A stretch of DNA of 64,000 nucleotides from Colwellia sp. MB02u-6 (GCF_014077095.1 NZ_JACGVG010000029.1:153103-217102), one strand, 5' to 3'. Shown: positions 35,841 through 46,016, counted from the stretch's first letter. Notes: generated by a model from the letters alone, not told the origin. Program-made: numbers and translations.

Positions 35841-36110
35841 GTGGCCGACTTGAGTCTAGAATGAAAGTGCAGATTTTTTGATACGTTAACAGTGACTATT
35901 TCGCAACTACAAGACAAATAAAAACAGATAGTTAACTTAGAACAGGAAGTAATATGTTAGCAACCAACATCGTCAATTGCTCAAATCTCATGATTTTATG
36001 ATTTTATGGCTAGCATAAGTAAAAAAATTATTGTTGGAATAATGCCATTGCTGAAATTTTATTTAGTCGTTTAAAGCAGGAACGCCTTCATTGGCACCAT
36101 CATGAAACAG
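35841..36110 (+). pseudogene. Remnant of an IS3-family transposase (OrfB)
   Basis: 36028-36110 reads CWNNAIAEILFSRLKQERLHWHHHET, the WDNAxAESFFxxLKxE block containing the last DDE glutamate of IS3-family OrfB. The stretch from 35841 has scattered similarity to the equivalent VVGWSM ... KAQLVCD region of the copy at 49805. The piece between is missing, and stops interrupt it. Only a fossil remains. Confidence 0.6.
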
Positions 36111-36206
36111 GTTTGAAACACAGCAATATGTACTGAATTAGATAATATTCTAATACGACAGCCACTGAATTCATTTTTATCTGGGTTATTAAAGTCCAAA
36201 TAAATT

Positions 36207-36770
36207 TTAATTTAGCTCACTATCCTTCCAGAACTTTGTTCCTTTAATCGTAGCTTGTAGTGCTAAACCATTTTCGGTGAAAGTGTATACGGTAACATCA
36301 CCATAATATAATTCACCTTCAACTGATGTCCCCTTATTCCCCGATTTTGCTGAGGCATCCGCATTGCCACCAAAGGTCCAACCTGTATTAACAAAGTTGT
36401 TCATTGCTTCATTTGTATGAAAAACAATTACGATACGGTAGTCCTTCACTCCAAGTCCTAAGCCAATGCCTCCTTCAGCCATATTCATATAAATATATTT
36501 ACGTGTTTTCATATCTTTTACGACGCCATAACCTGTACCTGCTGCGATCAGTATCAAATTCACATTGGCATTAGAAAATACCGCGTAACCCGGAGCCGCG
36601 TTTATTTGTGCACGAGTGTCAGGTTTATTAGCAAAAAGCTGGGTTAAGACATTATCTTTCATGGTAAGTATCTCTTGCTGCTTTTCCATTTTACTACCTA
36701 TCCCCATGGAGGCGCACGCCACTAAGGTAAAGCAAAAAGTTAGGCAGGTTAAATTTTTAATCGATAACAT
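36207..36770 (-). CDS. SYLF/YSC84-domain lipoprotein
   Basis: 187 aa with a lipoprotein signal, MLSIKNLTCLTFCFTLVACASMG (lipobox LVAC). The body is a SYLF (YSC84) domain: INAAPGYAVFSNANVNLILIAAGTGYGVV, NMAEGGIGLGLGVKDYRIVIVFHT and GELYYGDVTVYTFTENGLALQATIKGTKFWKD. Bacterial members are periplasmic or outer-membrane-attached lipid-binding proteins of poorly known function. It stands next to the biotin operon but is probably unrelated to it. Confidence 0.88.
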   Translation of the reverse strand: MLSIKNLTCLTFCFTLVACASMGIGSKMEKQQEILTMKDNVLTQLFANKPDTRAQINAAPGYAVFSNANVNLILIAAGTGYGVVKDMKTRKYIYMNMAEGGIGLGLGVKDYRIVIVFHTNEAMNNFVNTGWTFGGNADASAKSGNKGTSVEGELYYGDVTVYTFTENGLALQATIKGTKFWKDSELN

Positions 36771-36820
36771 TTTTCATCCTCTTTATTTCAAGTTTATATA
36801 ACTTAACCTTATGCTAGACG

Positions 36821-37498
36821 TTAAATCAGTGAGGTTAATAGCCTAATATCTATGCGCTGCGCTGCTTTAGTTATATCTAATTCAAAAGGTAACTCTGCCA
36901 ATTTAGGTATGGGTAGTAGTGTAGTCAACTCACTAATATTTTCCGCTAAATAAGGCATACTTTCTGGATAGTTGGCTATCCAGCCCACACAGTTTAGGCC
37001 ATCGGCTACAATTGACTGATAGGTTAATACCGCATGGTTTAAACAGCCTAGTTTCATATTCACCACAAGTACAACATATTGACGACTTGCTTGCACAAAC
37101 GCTGATAAATATTGCCCTTGCCCTAGCGGTAAACGCCAGCCACCTGCGCCTTCACAAATAACAACATCAGCAGCTAAAGCAGTAATTTTTTCATAGCCAC
37201 ATAGAATATCGGTTAAGCAAATGGCTTGTTGCACCTGAGCTGCCGCTATATGTGGTGCAATAGCTTGTTCAAAAGCGATCGGGTTAACCTGAGAAATAAT
37301 TTGTTGGCAATTAGACTGTTTTAGTAATAACAAAGCATCGTTATTAACTAACTGATGATTAATGCGCTCGCAACCCGCGGAAATCGGTTTATAGACCGCC
37401 ACTTTTTTATTATTGGCAACTAAGGCATATACAAGCGCTTGAGCTACGTAGGTTTTACCTGCGTCTGTGTCGGTAGCGGTAATAAATAACTTTAACAT
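36821..37498 (-). CDS. bioD: Dethiobiotin synthetase
   Basis: ATP-dependent ring closure of 7,8-diaminopelargonate with CO2. The P-loop ITATDTDAGKTYVAQAL, then KPISAGCER, QVNPIAFEQAIAPHIAA and VICEGAGGWRLPLG are all typical. Length 225 aa is normal. Last gene of the minus-strand bioBFCD run, 80 bases after bioC. Confidence 0.96.
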   Translation of the reverse strand: MLKLFITATDTDAGKTYVAQALVYALVANNKKVAVYKPISAGCERINHQLVNNDALLLLKQSNCQQIISQVNPIAFEQAIAPHIAAAQVQQAICLTDILCGYEKITALAADVVICEGAGGWRLPLGQGQYLSAFVQASRQYVVLVVNMKLGCLNHAVLTYQSIVADGLNCVGWIANYPESMPYLAENISELTTLLPIPKLAELPFELDITKAAQRIDIRLLTSLI

Positions 37499-37578
37499 AA
37501 TAGGTCACTCTTAAAATTCAATCATTGTTTTTATGATGGGCTATTTACGAGGTTCTTAGGCTTGATCAGAGACAAAGC

Positions 37579-38364
37579 TCAGTCCTTTGACTTAACAACC
37601 AGCCCAGATAAAACTTTATAAGTAGCTGGATATGTACCATTGGATTGCAAAAATTCTTGATATTTTTGGGTCATTTGTTGCCATTTATCTTTACCCGCAA
37701 GTCCTTTGCCCTGCTTTTTAGGCAGATGATTAGCACCAAGGTTTTTCAACTCATGGGCTAAATGTAAAACATTTTCATACGCTAAAACAATATCCTGCTG
37801 CTTAGCGTGCAATAGCTTTCGATCCGCGCCATCAAATAAAGCAATAATTTCACTTTCTACTTGAAAATCAATAACGTGCTGGTCATTATCAACCTGCGCC
37901 CAAGCAGACTTTAATTCAAATAAAGTTCCGTCAACTAGGGTACTAAAAGCAAATAAGCCACCCGGTTTTAACACCCGTATTATTTCATTTAACACTTGGT
38001 CTAGCGGATCACACCATTGGATCATTAGGTTTGAATAGACAAAATCAATACTGTTATCTTGCAAGGGTATTTTGTAAGCGTCAGCTTCAAGCCAATGAAT
38101 ACGCTTATGGCGATTATCTTTGGCAAAGTGCAGCATTTTTTTCGATACATCTAAACCAATAACTTGTCGGTAACGGCTTGATAGCAGCTCAGTAAAAAAA
38201 CCTGTGCCTGCGCCCAAATCTAAGGCGGTTATATCATGGCTACTAGGTAACCATGGCATTAAATGCTTGCCACAATAACGTTGTAAACGTGCTGAAACAT
38301 CATAAGAAGTCGTGGCCGAGCCAAAAGATCTCGCTATTTTAAAACGGTTAGTCTTTTCAGACAT
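37579..38364 (-). CDS. bioC: Malonyl-[ACP] O-methyltransferase
   Basis: A SAM-dependent methyltransferase that masks malonyl-ACP as the methyl ester to start pimelate synthesis. The N-terminus KIARSFGSATTSYDVSARLQRYCGKHLM is the BioC signature. SAM motif I is ALDLGAGTGFFTELL, with LDVSKKMLHFA and VYSNLMIQWCDPL following. 261 aa. Its start codon overlaps the bioF stop (one base). No bioH-like esterase is in this operon; it must be elsewhere. Confidence 0.95.
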   Translation of the reverse strand: MSEKTNRFKIARSFGSATTSYDVSARLQRYCGKHLMPWLPSSHDITALDLGAGTGFFTELLSSRYRQVIGLDVSKKMLHFAKDNRHKRIHWLEADAYKIPLQDNSIDFVYSNLMIQWCDPLDQVLNEIIRVLKPGGLFAFSTLVDGTLFELKSAWAQVDNDQHVIDFQVESEIIALFDGADRKLLHAKQQDIVLAYENVLHLAHELKNLGANHLPKKQGKGLAGKDKWQQMTQKYQEFLQSNGTYPATYKVLSGLVVKSKD

Positions 38365-39527
38365 TATGCTACAACCTCGTTAATGCAACCAGCTAAGTAA
38401 TTGATATCTTTCACTTCATGACTTGAGGTTATGGTTACGCGTAACCTCGAGCTGTTTTTTGGAACCGTCGGTGGACGAATAGCACTGAGCCAAATGCCCT
38501 TATCTCGAAGTTTTTGACAAACATCAAGTGTGGCAACTTCATCACCAATAACGATGGCGTTAATTGATGAGGCATTTTTAATCAGTTGAACCTTATGGCT
38601 TAATTTTGACGCGAGTAATTGACTTAATTCGACAATTTTTTCACGACGCCAATGTTCCGTTTGAATAATTTCAATACTCTTTTTTGTTGCCCAAGCTAAG
38701 GCCGGAGATATCGCAGTTGAATAAATATAATGCCGAGAAAAGTTAACTAAGTAATCAGCCAGTAATTCATCACAAGCCACAAAAGCGCCGCTCGTGGCAA
38801 TACTTTTACCAAAGGTTGCCATCACAATATCAGGGGCTGCGATACTACTGCTACCTTGGCCTTTATCACCGACAACACCCATACTATGCGCGTCGTCTAG
38901 ATATAATAAAGCTTTATGCTCTTGGGCAATTTTCGCCAAATTAATTATGTCAGCCTGATCGCCATCCATACTAAAAACCCCTTCTGAGACAATAACTTGG
39001 TTTAACTCTTTACCGTCATCATTAGCCTTCGCTTGGCCTCGCCTTAAAAAACTTTGTAATTGCTCAGTATCGTTATGTAAAAAGCGTTTTAGTTTAGCGT
39101 CACTAGATAGCGCACCATCAATTAGTGAAGCATGACTGAGTTTATCTAAATACAACTCGCAGCTTTTATCACCCAAGGCCTGCATAAGCGCGTTATTAGC
39201 GGTAAACCCACTGGCAAACAACAAACATTTAGCTTTATTGAGCCAATCACAAATATCGTTTTCTAGTGCTTGATGCGCATAAGAGTAACCGGTAATTAAA
39301 CTTGAGCCACTAGCACAAGTACCGAACCTCTCGGCCCCTGCTAGCAATGCTTGGTTAATTTTTGGATGATGATTTAAACCCAAATAATCATTTGATGAAA
39401 AGTTTAAGTAACTTTTATCATCAATTTTAACATAACGACCATTTTGCTCAGCAACACACTGACGCACACGATAACGTGCGCGCTGTTTCTGCTCGGCAAT
39501 AGTTGTCGTTAAGAAATCAAACGCCAT
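38364..39527 (-). CDS. bioF: 8-amino-7-oxononanoate synthase
   Basis: A PLP enzyme joining pimeloyl-ACP/CoA with L-alanine. Key motifs: NYLGLNHHPKINQALL, GSGxS-type ASGSSLITGYSYAHQALE, VSEGVFSMDGDQADI, LYLDDAHSMGVVG and the PLP lysine in MATFGKSIATSGAFVA. 387 aa. Five bases after bioB; overlaps bioC. Confidence 0.96.
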   Translation of the reverse strand: MAFDFLTTTIAEQKQRARYRVRQCVAEQNGRYVKIDDKSYLNFSSNDYLGLNHHPKINQALLAGAERFGTCASGSSLITGYSYAHQALENDICDWLNKAKCLLFASGFTANNALMQALGDKSCELYLDKLSHASLIDGALSSDAKLKRFLHNDTEQLQSFLRRGQAKANDDGKELNQVIVSEGVFSMDGDQADIINLAKIAQEHKALLYLDDAHSMGVVGDKGQGSSSIAAPDIVMATFGKSIATSGAFVACDELLADYLVNFSRHYIYSTAISPALAWATKKSIEIIQTEHWRREKIVELSQLLASKLSHKVQLIKNASSINAIVIGDEVATLDVCQKLRDKGIWLSAIRPPTVPKNSSRLRVTITSSHEVKDINYLAGCINEVVA

Positions 39528-39532
39528 AAATA

Positions 39533-40648
39533 TTAATTAACCGCGTTATAAAATAGATCACTATTTTTTTGATCAACCACAGCGGTAGTAATTTTTGCTT
39601 CGTCTGCTGCTGAACTGGCAATGGTTTCAGTATTAATACCTAAGCGGTTAAATAACATCATATCTTTATTGGCTTCAGGATTACCTGTGGTTAATAATTT
39701 ACAACCGTAGAATATTGAATTCGCGCCGGCTAAAAAGCACAGAGCTTGCATTTGTTCATTCATCGCGTCGCGCCCTGCTGATAAACGCACATGGCTTTTT
39801 GGCATCATGATACGTGCCACGGCAATGCAGCGAACAAATTCAAAATCATCTAGGTCTGCTACATCAGATAACGGCGTGCCTTCAATTTTTACTAACATAT
39901 TAATCGGCACACTTTCCGGTTGCGGTGAAAGGTTAGCTAATTGTGCCAATAATGACGCCCGGTCTTTACTTTGTTCGCCTAAACCTACTATGCCACCACT
40001 ACAGACTTTCATGCCTGAACTTCGTACATTAGATAAAGTGTCTAAACGGTCTTGAAAAGTACGTGTCGTGATAATTTGGTTATAATGCTCTGGTGATGTG
40101 TCTAAGTTATGATTGTAGTAGTCTAAGCCTGCACCTTGTAACTCACCAGCTTGCTCGACAGATAACATACCGAGTGTCATACAGGTTTCAAGTCCCAGTG
40201 CTTTTACACCTTTAACCATCTCGACCACTGAAGGCATATCTCTTGCCTTTGGGTTACGCCAGCCAGCGCCCATACAAAAACGTGTTGAACCTTGATCTTT
40301 CGCCGCTTGTGCCGCTTCAAGCACTTTACTTACTTCCATCAAGCGTTCTTTATCAATGTTAGTTTTATAACGTGCACTTTGAGAGCAGTATTTACAATCT
40401 TCTGGGCATGCGCCGGTTTTAATCGACAACAAAGTACTCACTTGCACTTCATTGGGATTAAAATTTTTGCGATGAATAACTTGCGCTTTAAACATCAAAT
40501 CATTAAATGGCATGTCAAACAGTGCTTTAACTTCGTCTGCTTGCCAGTTATGGCGTACTTCACTACTACCTTGGTTGGTATTATTAACTGGGGTATTAAC
40601 GGCGATATTAGCACTAGTTTCACTTACCGCTGATGTTTGCTGTGTCAT
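39533..40648 (-). CDS. bioB: Biotin synthase (radical SAM)
   Basis: Inserts sulfur into dethiobiotin. The radical-SAM cluster motif is [14 protein letters not shown] (CxxxCxxC). [41 protein letters not shown] and [28 protein letters not shown] complete the family pattern. 371 aa, with a low-complexity N-terminal extension of about 30 residues ([20 protein letters not shown]). First gene of the operon, divergent from bioA. Confidence 0.97.
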   Translation of the reverse strand: MTQQTSAVSETSANIAVNTPVNNTNQGSSEVRHNWQADEVKALFDMPFNDLMFKAQVIHRKNFNPNEVQVSTLLSIKTGACPEDCKYCSQSARYKTNIDKERLMEVSKVLEAAQAAKDQGSTRFCMGAGWRNPKARDMPSVVEMVKGVKALGLETCMTLGMLSVEQAGELQGAGLDYYNHNLDTSPEHYNQIITTRTFQDRLDTLSNVRSSGMKVCSGGIVGLGEQSKDRASLLAQLANLSPQPESVPINMLVKIEGTPLSDVADLDDFEFVRCIAVARIMMPKSHVRLSAGRDAMNEQMQALCFLAGANSIFYGCKLLTTGNPEANKDMMLFNRLGINTETIASSAADEAKITTAVVDQKNSDLFYNAVN

Positions 40649-40747
40649 AGTTATTCACTCGTGTGTAAATTGCATCTATTAATATTAATCGGTAGTCTAT
40701 GCATCAACTCAAACATGTCAACTGAATTAATGAAGTTAACCTTACAT

Positions 40748-42052
40748 ATGAACACTAAACAAACAGAAAGCCTTGAATTTGATAAAAACCACGTTTGGCA
40801 TCCTTATACTTCTATGTCGAAACCATTACCTTCTTATTTGGTCGAATCTGCCGAGGGCGTTTATATTACCTTAGCTAGTGGTGAGAAAGTTGTTGATGGT
40901 ATGTCGTCGTGGTGGTCTGTACTGCACGGTTACAATCACCCAGAATTAAATCAAGCCTTAATAAAGCAAACCGAAAAATTTGCCCATGTGATGTTTGGTG
41001 GTTTAACCCACGAACCCGCGATTGAACTTGCCAAAACATTAATTGAGCTGACGCCTGAGGGCTTAAATAAAGTGTTTTTAAGTGACAGTGGTTCAGTGTC
41101 AGTAGAGGTGGCGTTAAAAATGTCGATACAATATTGGCACAGTAAAAATAAGCCTGAAAAGCATAAAATACTCACCGTGAGAAATGGTTATCACGGTGAT
41201 ACGTTTGCTGCTATGTCAGTATGCGACCCCGTTAATGGCATGCACCAGTTGTTTGAACCTGTGTTAATGAAAAATTTATTTGCTCCCGCGCCAAAAACTA
41301 GCTTTGACCAAGTATGGAATGCTACCGACGTTGAAGCGTTAACCGCCATGTTTGCACAACATCATGAGCAAATAGCGGCCTTTATTATCGAGCCAATAGT
41401 CCAAGGTGCGGGTGGCATGCGCTTATATCATCCTAACTATTTAAAAACTTGCCGCAAACTTTGTGATCAATATGATGTTTTAATGATTGCTGATGAAATC
41501 GCGACAGGCTTAGGCAGAACAGGCAAATTATTTGCCTGTGAATGGGCAGATATTAGTCCTGATATTATCTGTCTAGGCAAAACCCTAACCGGTGGTTACA
41601 TGACACTGGCAGCCACCTTATGCACTGACAAAGTCGCGGATACTATTAGTAATGGTGAAGCGGGCTGCTTTATGCACGGACCTACCTTTATGGGTAATCC
41701 GCTGGCTTGTGCCGTTGCTAACGCCAACCTAAAGATATTAAAACGTAATCAGTGGCAACAACAAGTAACTGATATTGAGCATGTTTTTAAGCAAAAATTA
41801 TTGCCTTTAAAAAATCATCACAGAGTTCAAGATATAAGAGTGTTAGGTGCTATAGGGGTAGTTCAAAGCACTGAGCATGTTGACGTGCCCGAGATTCAAA
41901 AGCGCTTTGTGGAGTTGGGCGTATGGATACGTCCTTTTGGACAACTTATCTATATTATGCCGCCATTTATTAGCGATAAAACACAACTAAGCTTACTGAT
42001 CAATGCCATTAGTACCGTATTAGATGAAGATAAGTGTTTTAAGCGCAACTAA
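40748..42052 (+). CDS. bioA: Adenosylmethionine-8-amino-7-oxononanoate aminotransferase
   Basis: Transfers an amino group from SAM to KAPA to give diaminopelargonate. Class III aminotransferase pattern: HVWHPYTSM, GEKVVDGMSSWWSVLHGYNHP, NGYHGDTFAAMSVCDP, EPIVQGAGGMRLYHP, LMIADEIATGLGRTGKLFACE and the PLP lysine in ICLGKTLTGGYMT. About 434 aa from the ATG at 40748 (MNTKQTESLEF). In-frame ATGs at 40715 and 40730 are alternatives; none has a strong ribosome site. The 100 bases to bioB must carry both promoters. Confidence 0.95.
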   Translation: MNTKQTESLEFDKNHVWHPYTSMSKPLPSYLVESAEGVYITLASGEKVVDGMSSWWSVLHGYNHPELNQALIKQTEKFAHVMFGGLTHEPAIELAKTLIELTPEGLNKVFLSDSGSVSVEVALKMSIQYWHSKNKPEKHKILTVRNGYHGDTFAAMSVCDPVNGMHQLFEPVLMKNLFAPAPKTSFDQVWNATDVEALTAMFAQHHEQIAAFIIEPIVQGAGGMRLYHPNYLKTCRKLCDQYDVLMIADEIATGLGRTGKLFACEWADISPDIICLGKTLTGGYMTLAATLCTDKVADTISNGEAGCFMHGPTFMGNPLACAVANANLKILKRNQWQQQVTDIEHVFKQKLLPLKNHHRVQDIRVLGAIGVVQSTEHVDVPEIQKRFVELGVWIRPFGQLIYIMPPFISDKTQLSLLINAISTVLDEDKCFKRN

Positions 42053-42093
42053 AACACCTTGTTAGCGCTGCGCTATAAAATAATATTGGCGAC

Positions 42094-42471
42094 TTAAAGT
42101 TGTACCAATATAAAGCTTACCCACGCGATGGTAATCACAAGTAATAATAAAATATTAAAATACTTACCATCGTTTTTACGCCGGCTACGGTAATTATCAA
42201 TGATTAAACAAAAGTAACTACTTAAAGCACTTAACAATAAAACAATATATAAATAACCGGTGAGTGGTGTCAGCCATACCTTTCTAATTTCAATATGATG
42301 GTAACGCAAAATACCATAGTCAACATCAGGTGCCGCATAATAAGAAACAATGATAGCGCACACAAACAGGCTCCAACCAAGGATAGCCAATACTCTTAAC
42401 GCATAAGTCCATAAATCAGCAGCATTTCTGCGCTCTTTGCCCGATATTTGATAATTCATACCGATTTTCAT
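42094..42471 (-). CDS. Small inner-membrane protein, unknown function
   Basis: 125 aa with about three membrane helices (ALRVLAILGWSLFVCAIIVSYYA, LTGYLYIVLLLSALSSYFCLIID, ILLLLVITIAWVSFILVQL) separated by the conserved-looking loop APDVDYGILRYHHIEIRKVWL and the basic YRSRRKN. Found convergent with bioA and divergent from asnS. Not recognised as a named family; coding is likely. Confidence 0.72.
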   Translation of the reverse strand: MKIGMNYQISGKERRNAADLWTYALRVLAILGWSLFVCAIIVSYYAAPDVDYGILRYHHIEIRKVWLTPLTGYLYIVLLLSALSSYFCLIIDNYRSRRKNDGKYFNILLLLVITIAWVSFILVQL

Positions 42472-42597
42472 CCTTAATTTTACGTTATTTTTTTATAAAG
42501 ACCCGATTTAAAAATTTTTACTTGTTAAACCTTACAAGCAAGGTAACATAGCACTCCTTAAAATTTGAGTACATTTTTGACAAAAAGAGGTTTGTAA

Positions 42598-43998
42598 ATG
42601 TCAGTCATTGCCATTACTGATATCTTGGCAGGAAAATATCCTGTTAATGAATCAATTACTATCCATGGTTGGATCCGCACACGTCGTGATTCAAAAGCAG
42701 GTATTTCATTTTTAGCGGTACATGATGGTTCATGTTTTGACGCTATTCAAGCAATTGCTCCGAGCAATTTGGATAATTATCAGACTGATATATTAAAACT
42801 TACTACAGGTGCTGCAGTAAAAGTTACCGGTATTTTAGTTGAATCTCCAGGTAAAGGTCAGTCGTTTGAGCTCCAAGCAGAGCAGGTAGAAGTTTTAGGC
42901 CTTGTTGAAGACCCTGATACCTACCCAATGGCAGCAAAGCGCCATAGTATCGAGTTTTTACGCGAACAAGCACATTTACGTCCACGTACTAATATCGGTG
43001 GCGCAGTAGCACGTGTGCGCAATACCTTGGCACAAGCAGTACATCGTTTTTTACATAGTAAAGGTTACTTTTGGATTAGCACACCATTAATTACTGGTAG
43101 TGACTGTGAAGGCGCGGGTGAAATGTTCCGTGTTAGTACGCTTGATATGGAAAACTTACCGTTAAATGATGAAGGCAAAGTTGATTACAACCAAGACTTT
43201 TTTGGTAAAGAAACCTTTCTAACCGTTTCAGGTCAGTTAAATGTTGAAACTTATTGTTGTGCGCTATCTAAAGTGTATACCTTTGGCCCAACATTCCGTG
43301 CTGAAAATTCAAATACTACCCGTCATTTAGCTGAGTTTTGGATGATCGAGCCCGAGATTGCTTTCGCCGATCTTTCTGATGCGGCTGATCTTGCTGAAGA
43401 AATGTTGAAGTATGTTTTCCAGGCCGTACTTGATGAACGCGCAGACGATATGGCTTTCTTTGAACAGCGTGTCGATAAAACAGTGGTAGAGCGTTTAAAC
43501 TCAGTGATCAACAACGACTTTGTGCGTTTAGATTACACTGACGCGATTACCATTTTGGAAAACTGTGGTAAGAAGTTTGAAAACAAAGTGGCTTGGGGTG
43601 TTGATTTAAACTCAGAGCACGAGCGTTATTTAGCTGAAGAGCATTTTAATGGCCCTGTAGTGTTACAAAACTATCCGAAAGATATTAAATCATTCTACAT
43701 GCGTTTAAATGACGATGGTAAAACTGTTGCTGCTATGGATATTTTAGCACCCGGTATTGGCGAAATCATTGGTGGTAGCCAACGTGAAGAACGTTTAGAT
43801 GTGTTAGACAAACGCTTAGCGGAAATGAATTTAGATCCAGCAGATTACAGTTGGTATCGTGATTTACGTCGTTACGGCACCGTGCCACATTCAGGCTTTG
43901 GTTTAGGTTTTGAGCGTTTGGTCGTTTATGCAACTGGCATGCAAAACGTGCGTGACGTGATCCCTTTCCCAAGAACGCCTAATAACGCAGCTTTCTAA
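42598..43998 (+). CDS. asnS: Asparaginyl-tRNA synthetase
   Basis: Class IIb synthetase charging tRNA-Asn. An N-terminal OB-fold anticodon domain ([25 protein letters not shown]) precedes the catalytic core: motif 1 area [28 protein letters not shown], motif 2 [25 protein letters not shown], motif 3 [15 protein letters not shown]. 466 aa as expected. Strong terminator behind. An essential gene, so this part of the window is core genome. Confidence 0.98.
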   Translation: MSVIAITDILAGKYPVNESITIHGWIRTRRDSKAGISFLAVHDGSCFDAIQAIAPSNLDNYQTDILKLTTGAAVKVTGILVESPGKGQSFELQAEQVEVLGLVEDPDTYPMAAKRHSIEFLREQAHLRPRTNIGGAVARVRNTLAQAVHRFLHSKGYFWISTPLITGSDCEGAGEMFRVSTLDMENLPLNDEGKVDYNQDFFGKETFLTVSGQLNVETYCCALSKVYTFGPTFRAENSNTTRHLAEFWMIEPEIAFADLSDAADLAEEMLKYVFQAVLDERADDMAFFEQRVDKTVVERLNSVINNDFVRLDYTDAITILENCGKKFENKVAWGVDLNSEHERYLAEEHFNGPVVLQNYPKDIKSFYMRLNDDGKTVAAMDILAPGIGEIIGGSQREERLDVLDKRLAEMNLDPADYSWYRDLRRYGTVPHSGFGLGFERLVVYATGMQNVRDVIPFPRTPNNAAF

Positions 43999-44014
43999 GT
44001 TAGTTTTATATAAT

Positions 44015-44046
44015 AATACAAAACCCTCAATTGAGGGTTTTGTATT
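44015..44046 (+). terminator. Intrinsic terminator of asnS
   Basis: Stem AATACAAAACCCTC / GAGGGTTTTGTATT with loop AATT, starting 17 bases after the asnS stop; the right arm contains the T run. Symmetric, so it could work on both strands. Confidence 0.9.
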
Positions 44047-44154
44047 GACAGCCAACTTACTAACCATACCCACTATATATAGACTTACTAGCGAAAGACA
44101 TTTTGATGTACATATACTAATATTGTTATCATTTAATAACTTTGGATATGAATT

Positions 44155-44316
44155 ATGTCAGTTCTAGAAACCATTCATCATCAATCAATGATATATAATC
44201 CTTCGTCACCTGAAACTAAGTATGGCTGTATCCCAAAGCCTAAGTCCAAGGTTATTAAGTCATTTCCACAAATATACGCAGTAAATAATGAGCCTTGGAA
44301 AGAAGCCATGTGGTGA
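44155..44316 (+). CDS. Possible 53-aa protein or gene fragment
   Basis: ATG at 44155 opens MSVLETIHHQSMIYNPSSPE, continues TKYGCIPKPKSKVIKSFPQI, and ends at TGG-TGA. The composition looks like real coding, and TTGGAT precedes the start, but the family is unknown and the frame is short. It may be the surviving front of a longer gene. The rest of 44047-44647 holds nothing I can support. Confidence 0.3.
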   Translation: MSVLETIHHQSMIYNPSSPETKYGCIPKPKSKVIKSFPQIYAVNNEPWKEAMW

Positions 44317-44647
44317 TAATTGAGGTGGTAGGATTCGCTTTTTTGTATTATTAGTAGCTTCATCTACATAGAAATCAGCCAATTGTACAAATACATCTAG
44401 AAACATTGGCTCAAATTTTGAACTGATTATGCAGTTTGTTCGAATATGCTTCTCATAAACCTCATAAAGTTTATTTTCTAGTAAGTTTTTTTACCACTCC
44501 CTGTGTGACTATAAAGCAACCTGAATACCTGGGGTTTCTAAAGCTCAAACAACTCTTCTGTTTATTTTATCTCAGTTAATAAAACTAACTCTGGCTACTT
44601 TTGTGAGTGTGAAAACATCTTTTAATGAGGACTGACCTGAATTTGCA

Positions 44648-44779
44648 TTAAACTTCCTTACTTATTGTGTGTAATTTACTTTTGTTGTAAGGTTGGATTA
44701 CGCTAAATGCAATATGTATAAACACCATAATAGTTGATACAGCAACTGACCAATACATAATAGTTTGTGCGCTAAACAT
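44648..44779 (-). CDS. Cassette 2d: 43-aa single-helix membrane peptide
   Basis: Last frame of the minus-strand array. The ATG at 44779 has a strong AAGGAAGG ribosome site; the longer frame to 44833 overlaps the attC site. It reads MFSAQTIMYWSVAVSTIMVFIHIAFSV then a polar tail, i.e. one membrane helix. Size and context suggest a small membrane peptide such as a toxin or regulator, unproven. No attC follows it, so the array has lost its distal end here. Confidence 0.55.
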   Translation of the reverse strand: MFSAQTIMYWSVAVSTIMVFIHIAFSVIQPYNKSKLHTISKEV

Positions 44780-44825
44780 TTGATAAACCTTCCTTGTTAT
44801 AAATTTCGAGAAACCTTTTATTACA

Positions 44826-44920
44826 CATAACACCCTGTTAACAGGCTAAATATAGTTGGCTAGAATTTTTAGGAACAAAAACAGTCAACTGTATTTTTTC
44901 CTTTTAATTGACTTGTTAGG
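44826..44920 (-). repeat. attC site of cassette 2c
   Basis: Minus-strand CCTAACAAGTCAATT to GGGTGTTATG, with inner boxes CAGTTGAC and AGCCAAC. The terminal box GTGTTAT keeps the G^TT crossover. Confidence 0.8.
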
Positions 44921-45266
44921 TTTGCGATAACACCCCAAGCCCAATTTTTACACTTGTTATGATAGCAATATAAATCAATACACCGATAGATTTTGTTCGC
45001 CTGCGACAAAGTAATTCTTTAACAACGACACCATCATTATTCTCTAATTTGGATTGCCATAAAACTAGCCAAAAAACCTTAAGAGTAAAAGCTGTTCCAT
45101 TAATTAATATCTCTTTTGTCCTTATCGGACCCGCATAAAGAAAAGCAGAATAAATAATTTTTTCATTTTCTTTTAACTCAAACTTTGTAGTGAAGCGATC
45201 ATAGCAAGCTTCAAGTGTTAAATTTCCAATTTTATGGCGCTGTGCCTGAATCCGTTCAAAACCCAT
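44916..45266 (-). CDS. Cassette 2c: small protein with membrane segment(s), unknown
   Basis: 116 aa. IGNLTLEACYDRFTTKFELKENEKIIYSAFLYAGPIRTKEILINGTAFTLKVFWLVLW looks like a beta-rich module, then KELLCRRRTKSIGVLIYIAIITSVKIGLGVL gives a C-terminal membrane helix. No family recognised. Encoded between two attC sites on the minus strand, so it is a mobile cassette gene. Confidence 0.6.
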   Translation of the reverse strand: MGFERIQAQRHKIGNLTLEACYDRFTTKFELKENEKIIYSAFLYAGPIRTKEILINGTAFTLKVFWLVLWQSKLENNDGVVVKELLCRRRTKSIGVLIYIAIITSVKIGLGVLSQT

Positions 45267-45273
45267 TTGTAAA

Positions 45274-45363
45274 CCTATCGCCTTGCTAAGCGGAAAATAA
45301 TGGTTGGCTATAATCGCGAAGCGATGACCAGTTGATATTTTTCCGTTTAAGTAACTTGTTATG
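45274..45363 (-). repeat. attC site of cassette 2b, altered crossover box
   Basis: Minus-strand CATAACAAGTTACTT to GGCGATAGG. The expected G^TT crossover reads G^AT, which should impair recombination. Inner boxes CAACTGG and CCAACC are still present. Confidence 0.75.
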
Positions 45364-45982
45364 CATTTTTAATTGCTACACCACAGCTGATATAGGATGC
45401 GAATTTGGGTATACCTTTTATATAACTGCTCTCAGACCAATCTATAGAAAATCCACTAATTTTTATATTTTCAATCACCGTCCTATTCAAATTACAGCCA
45501 CCAAAAACCTTACCCCATAAGCCATTTAAACGATTTTGCCACTTCTTAATTGATTCATCTGGCGCTTGACCATGCTCACAGAACAGGATTTTACCTCCTG
45601 GTTTTAATACTCGATGCATTTGCTTCATAGCTGAAGACCAATCAGGAATAGTACAAAGGGTATAAGTTAAAACAATTGAGTCCACTGAATTATCATCAAG
45701 GGGGATTTGTTCACCCGGAAGACTTAACCACTCAACCTTAACTTGTGATTTAGCTAAATTTTTATTCGCTTTTTTTCGCATTCCAAGAGATGGTTCCAGT
45801 CCCCATATCTTGGTAACCTTATCTGGATTATATAAATCCAGATTGACGGCAGACCCCATACCAATCTCTAAAACATTTCCAAAAGCTAAAGGAACTACTT
45901 TTTCTCGAGTCTCCATTATGGCACTTGAAGAACAAGCACAATTTATAATATGCGGAAGAATATTGTTTTCATAAAAGCTCAA
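45359..45982 (-). CDS. Cassette 2b: SAM-dependent methyltransferase
   Basis: 207 aa class I methyltransferase (Methyltransf_11 type). SAM motif I is NVLEIGMGSAVNLDLY, the acidic end of beta2 is WGLEPSLGMRKKA, motif II is IPLDDNSVDSIVLTYTLCTIPDW and motif III is HRVLKPGGKILFCEH. The later part (KVFGGCNLNRTVIENI) resembles small-molecule or phospholipid-type methyltransferases. Substrate unknown. A recognisable enzyme among otherwise unknown cassettes. Confidence 0.85.
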   Translation of the reverse strand: MSFYENNILPHIINCACSSSAIMETREKVVPLAFGNVLEIGMGSAVNLDLYNPDKVTKIWGLEPSLGMRKKANKNLAKSQVKVEWLSLPGEQIPLDDNSVDSIVLTYTLCTIPDWSSAMKQMHRVLKPGGKILFCEHGQAPDESIKKWQNRLNGLWGKVFGGCNLNRTVIENIKISGFSIDWSESSYIKGIPKFASYISCGVAIKNA

Positions 45983-46016
45983 AAGTTAGCTCCTTTTTAG
46001 TTTTAGATTTAAATGC

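Noticed and set aside
40708..40745. Imperfect inverted repeat GTCAACT ... AGTTAAC between bioB and bioA as a BirA operator
   Set aside because: The half sites do not match the TTGTAAACC / GGTTTACAA pattern well enough, although biotin control of this promoter is expected.
44181..44363. Minus-strand 60-codon frame
   Set aside because: Complement of the better-looking short plus-strand frame at 44155; no ribosome site.
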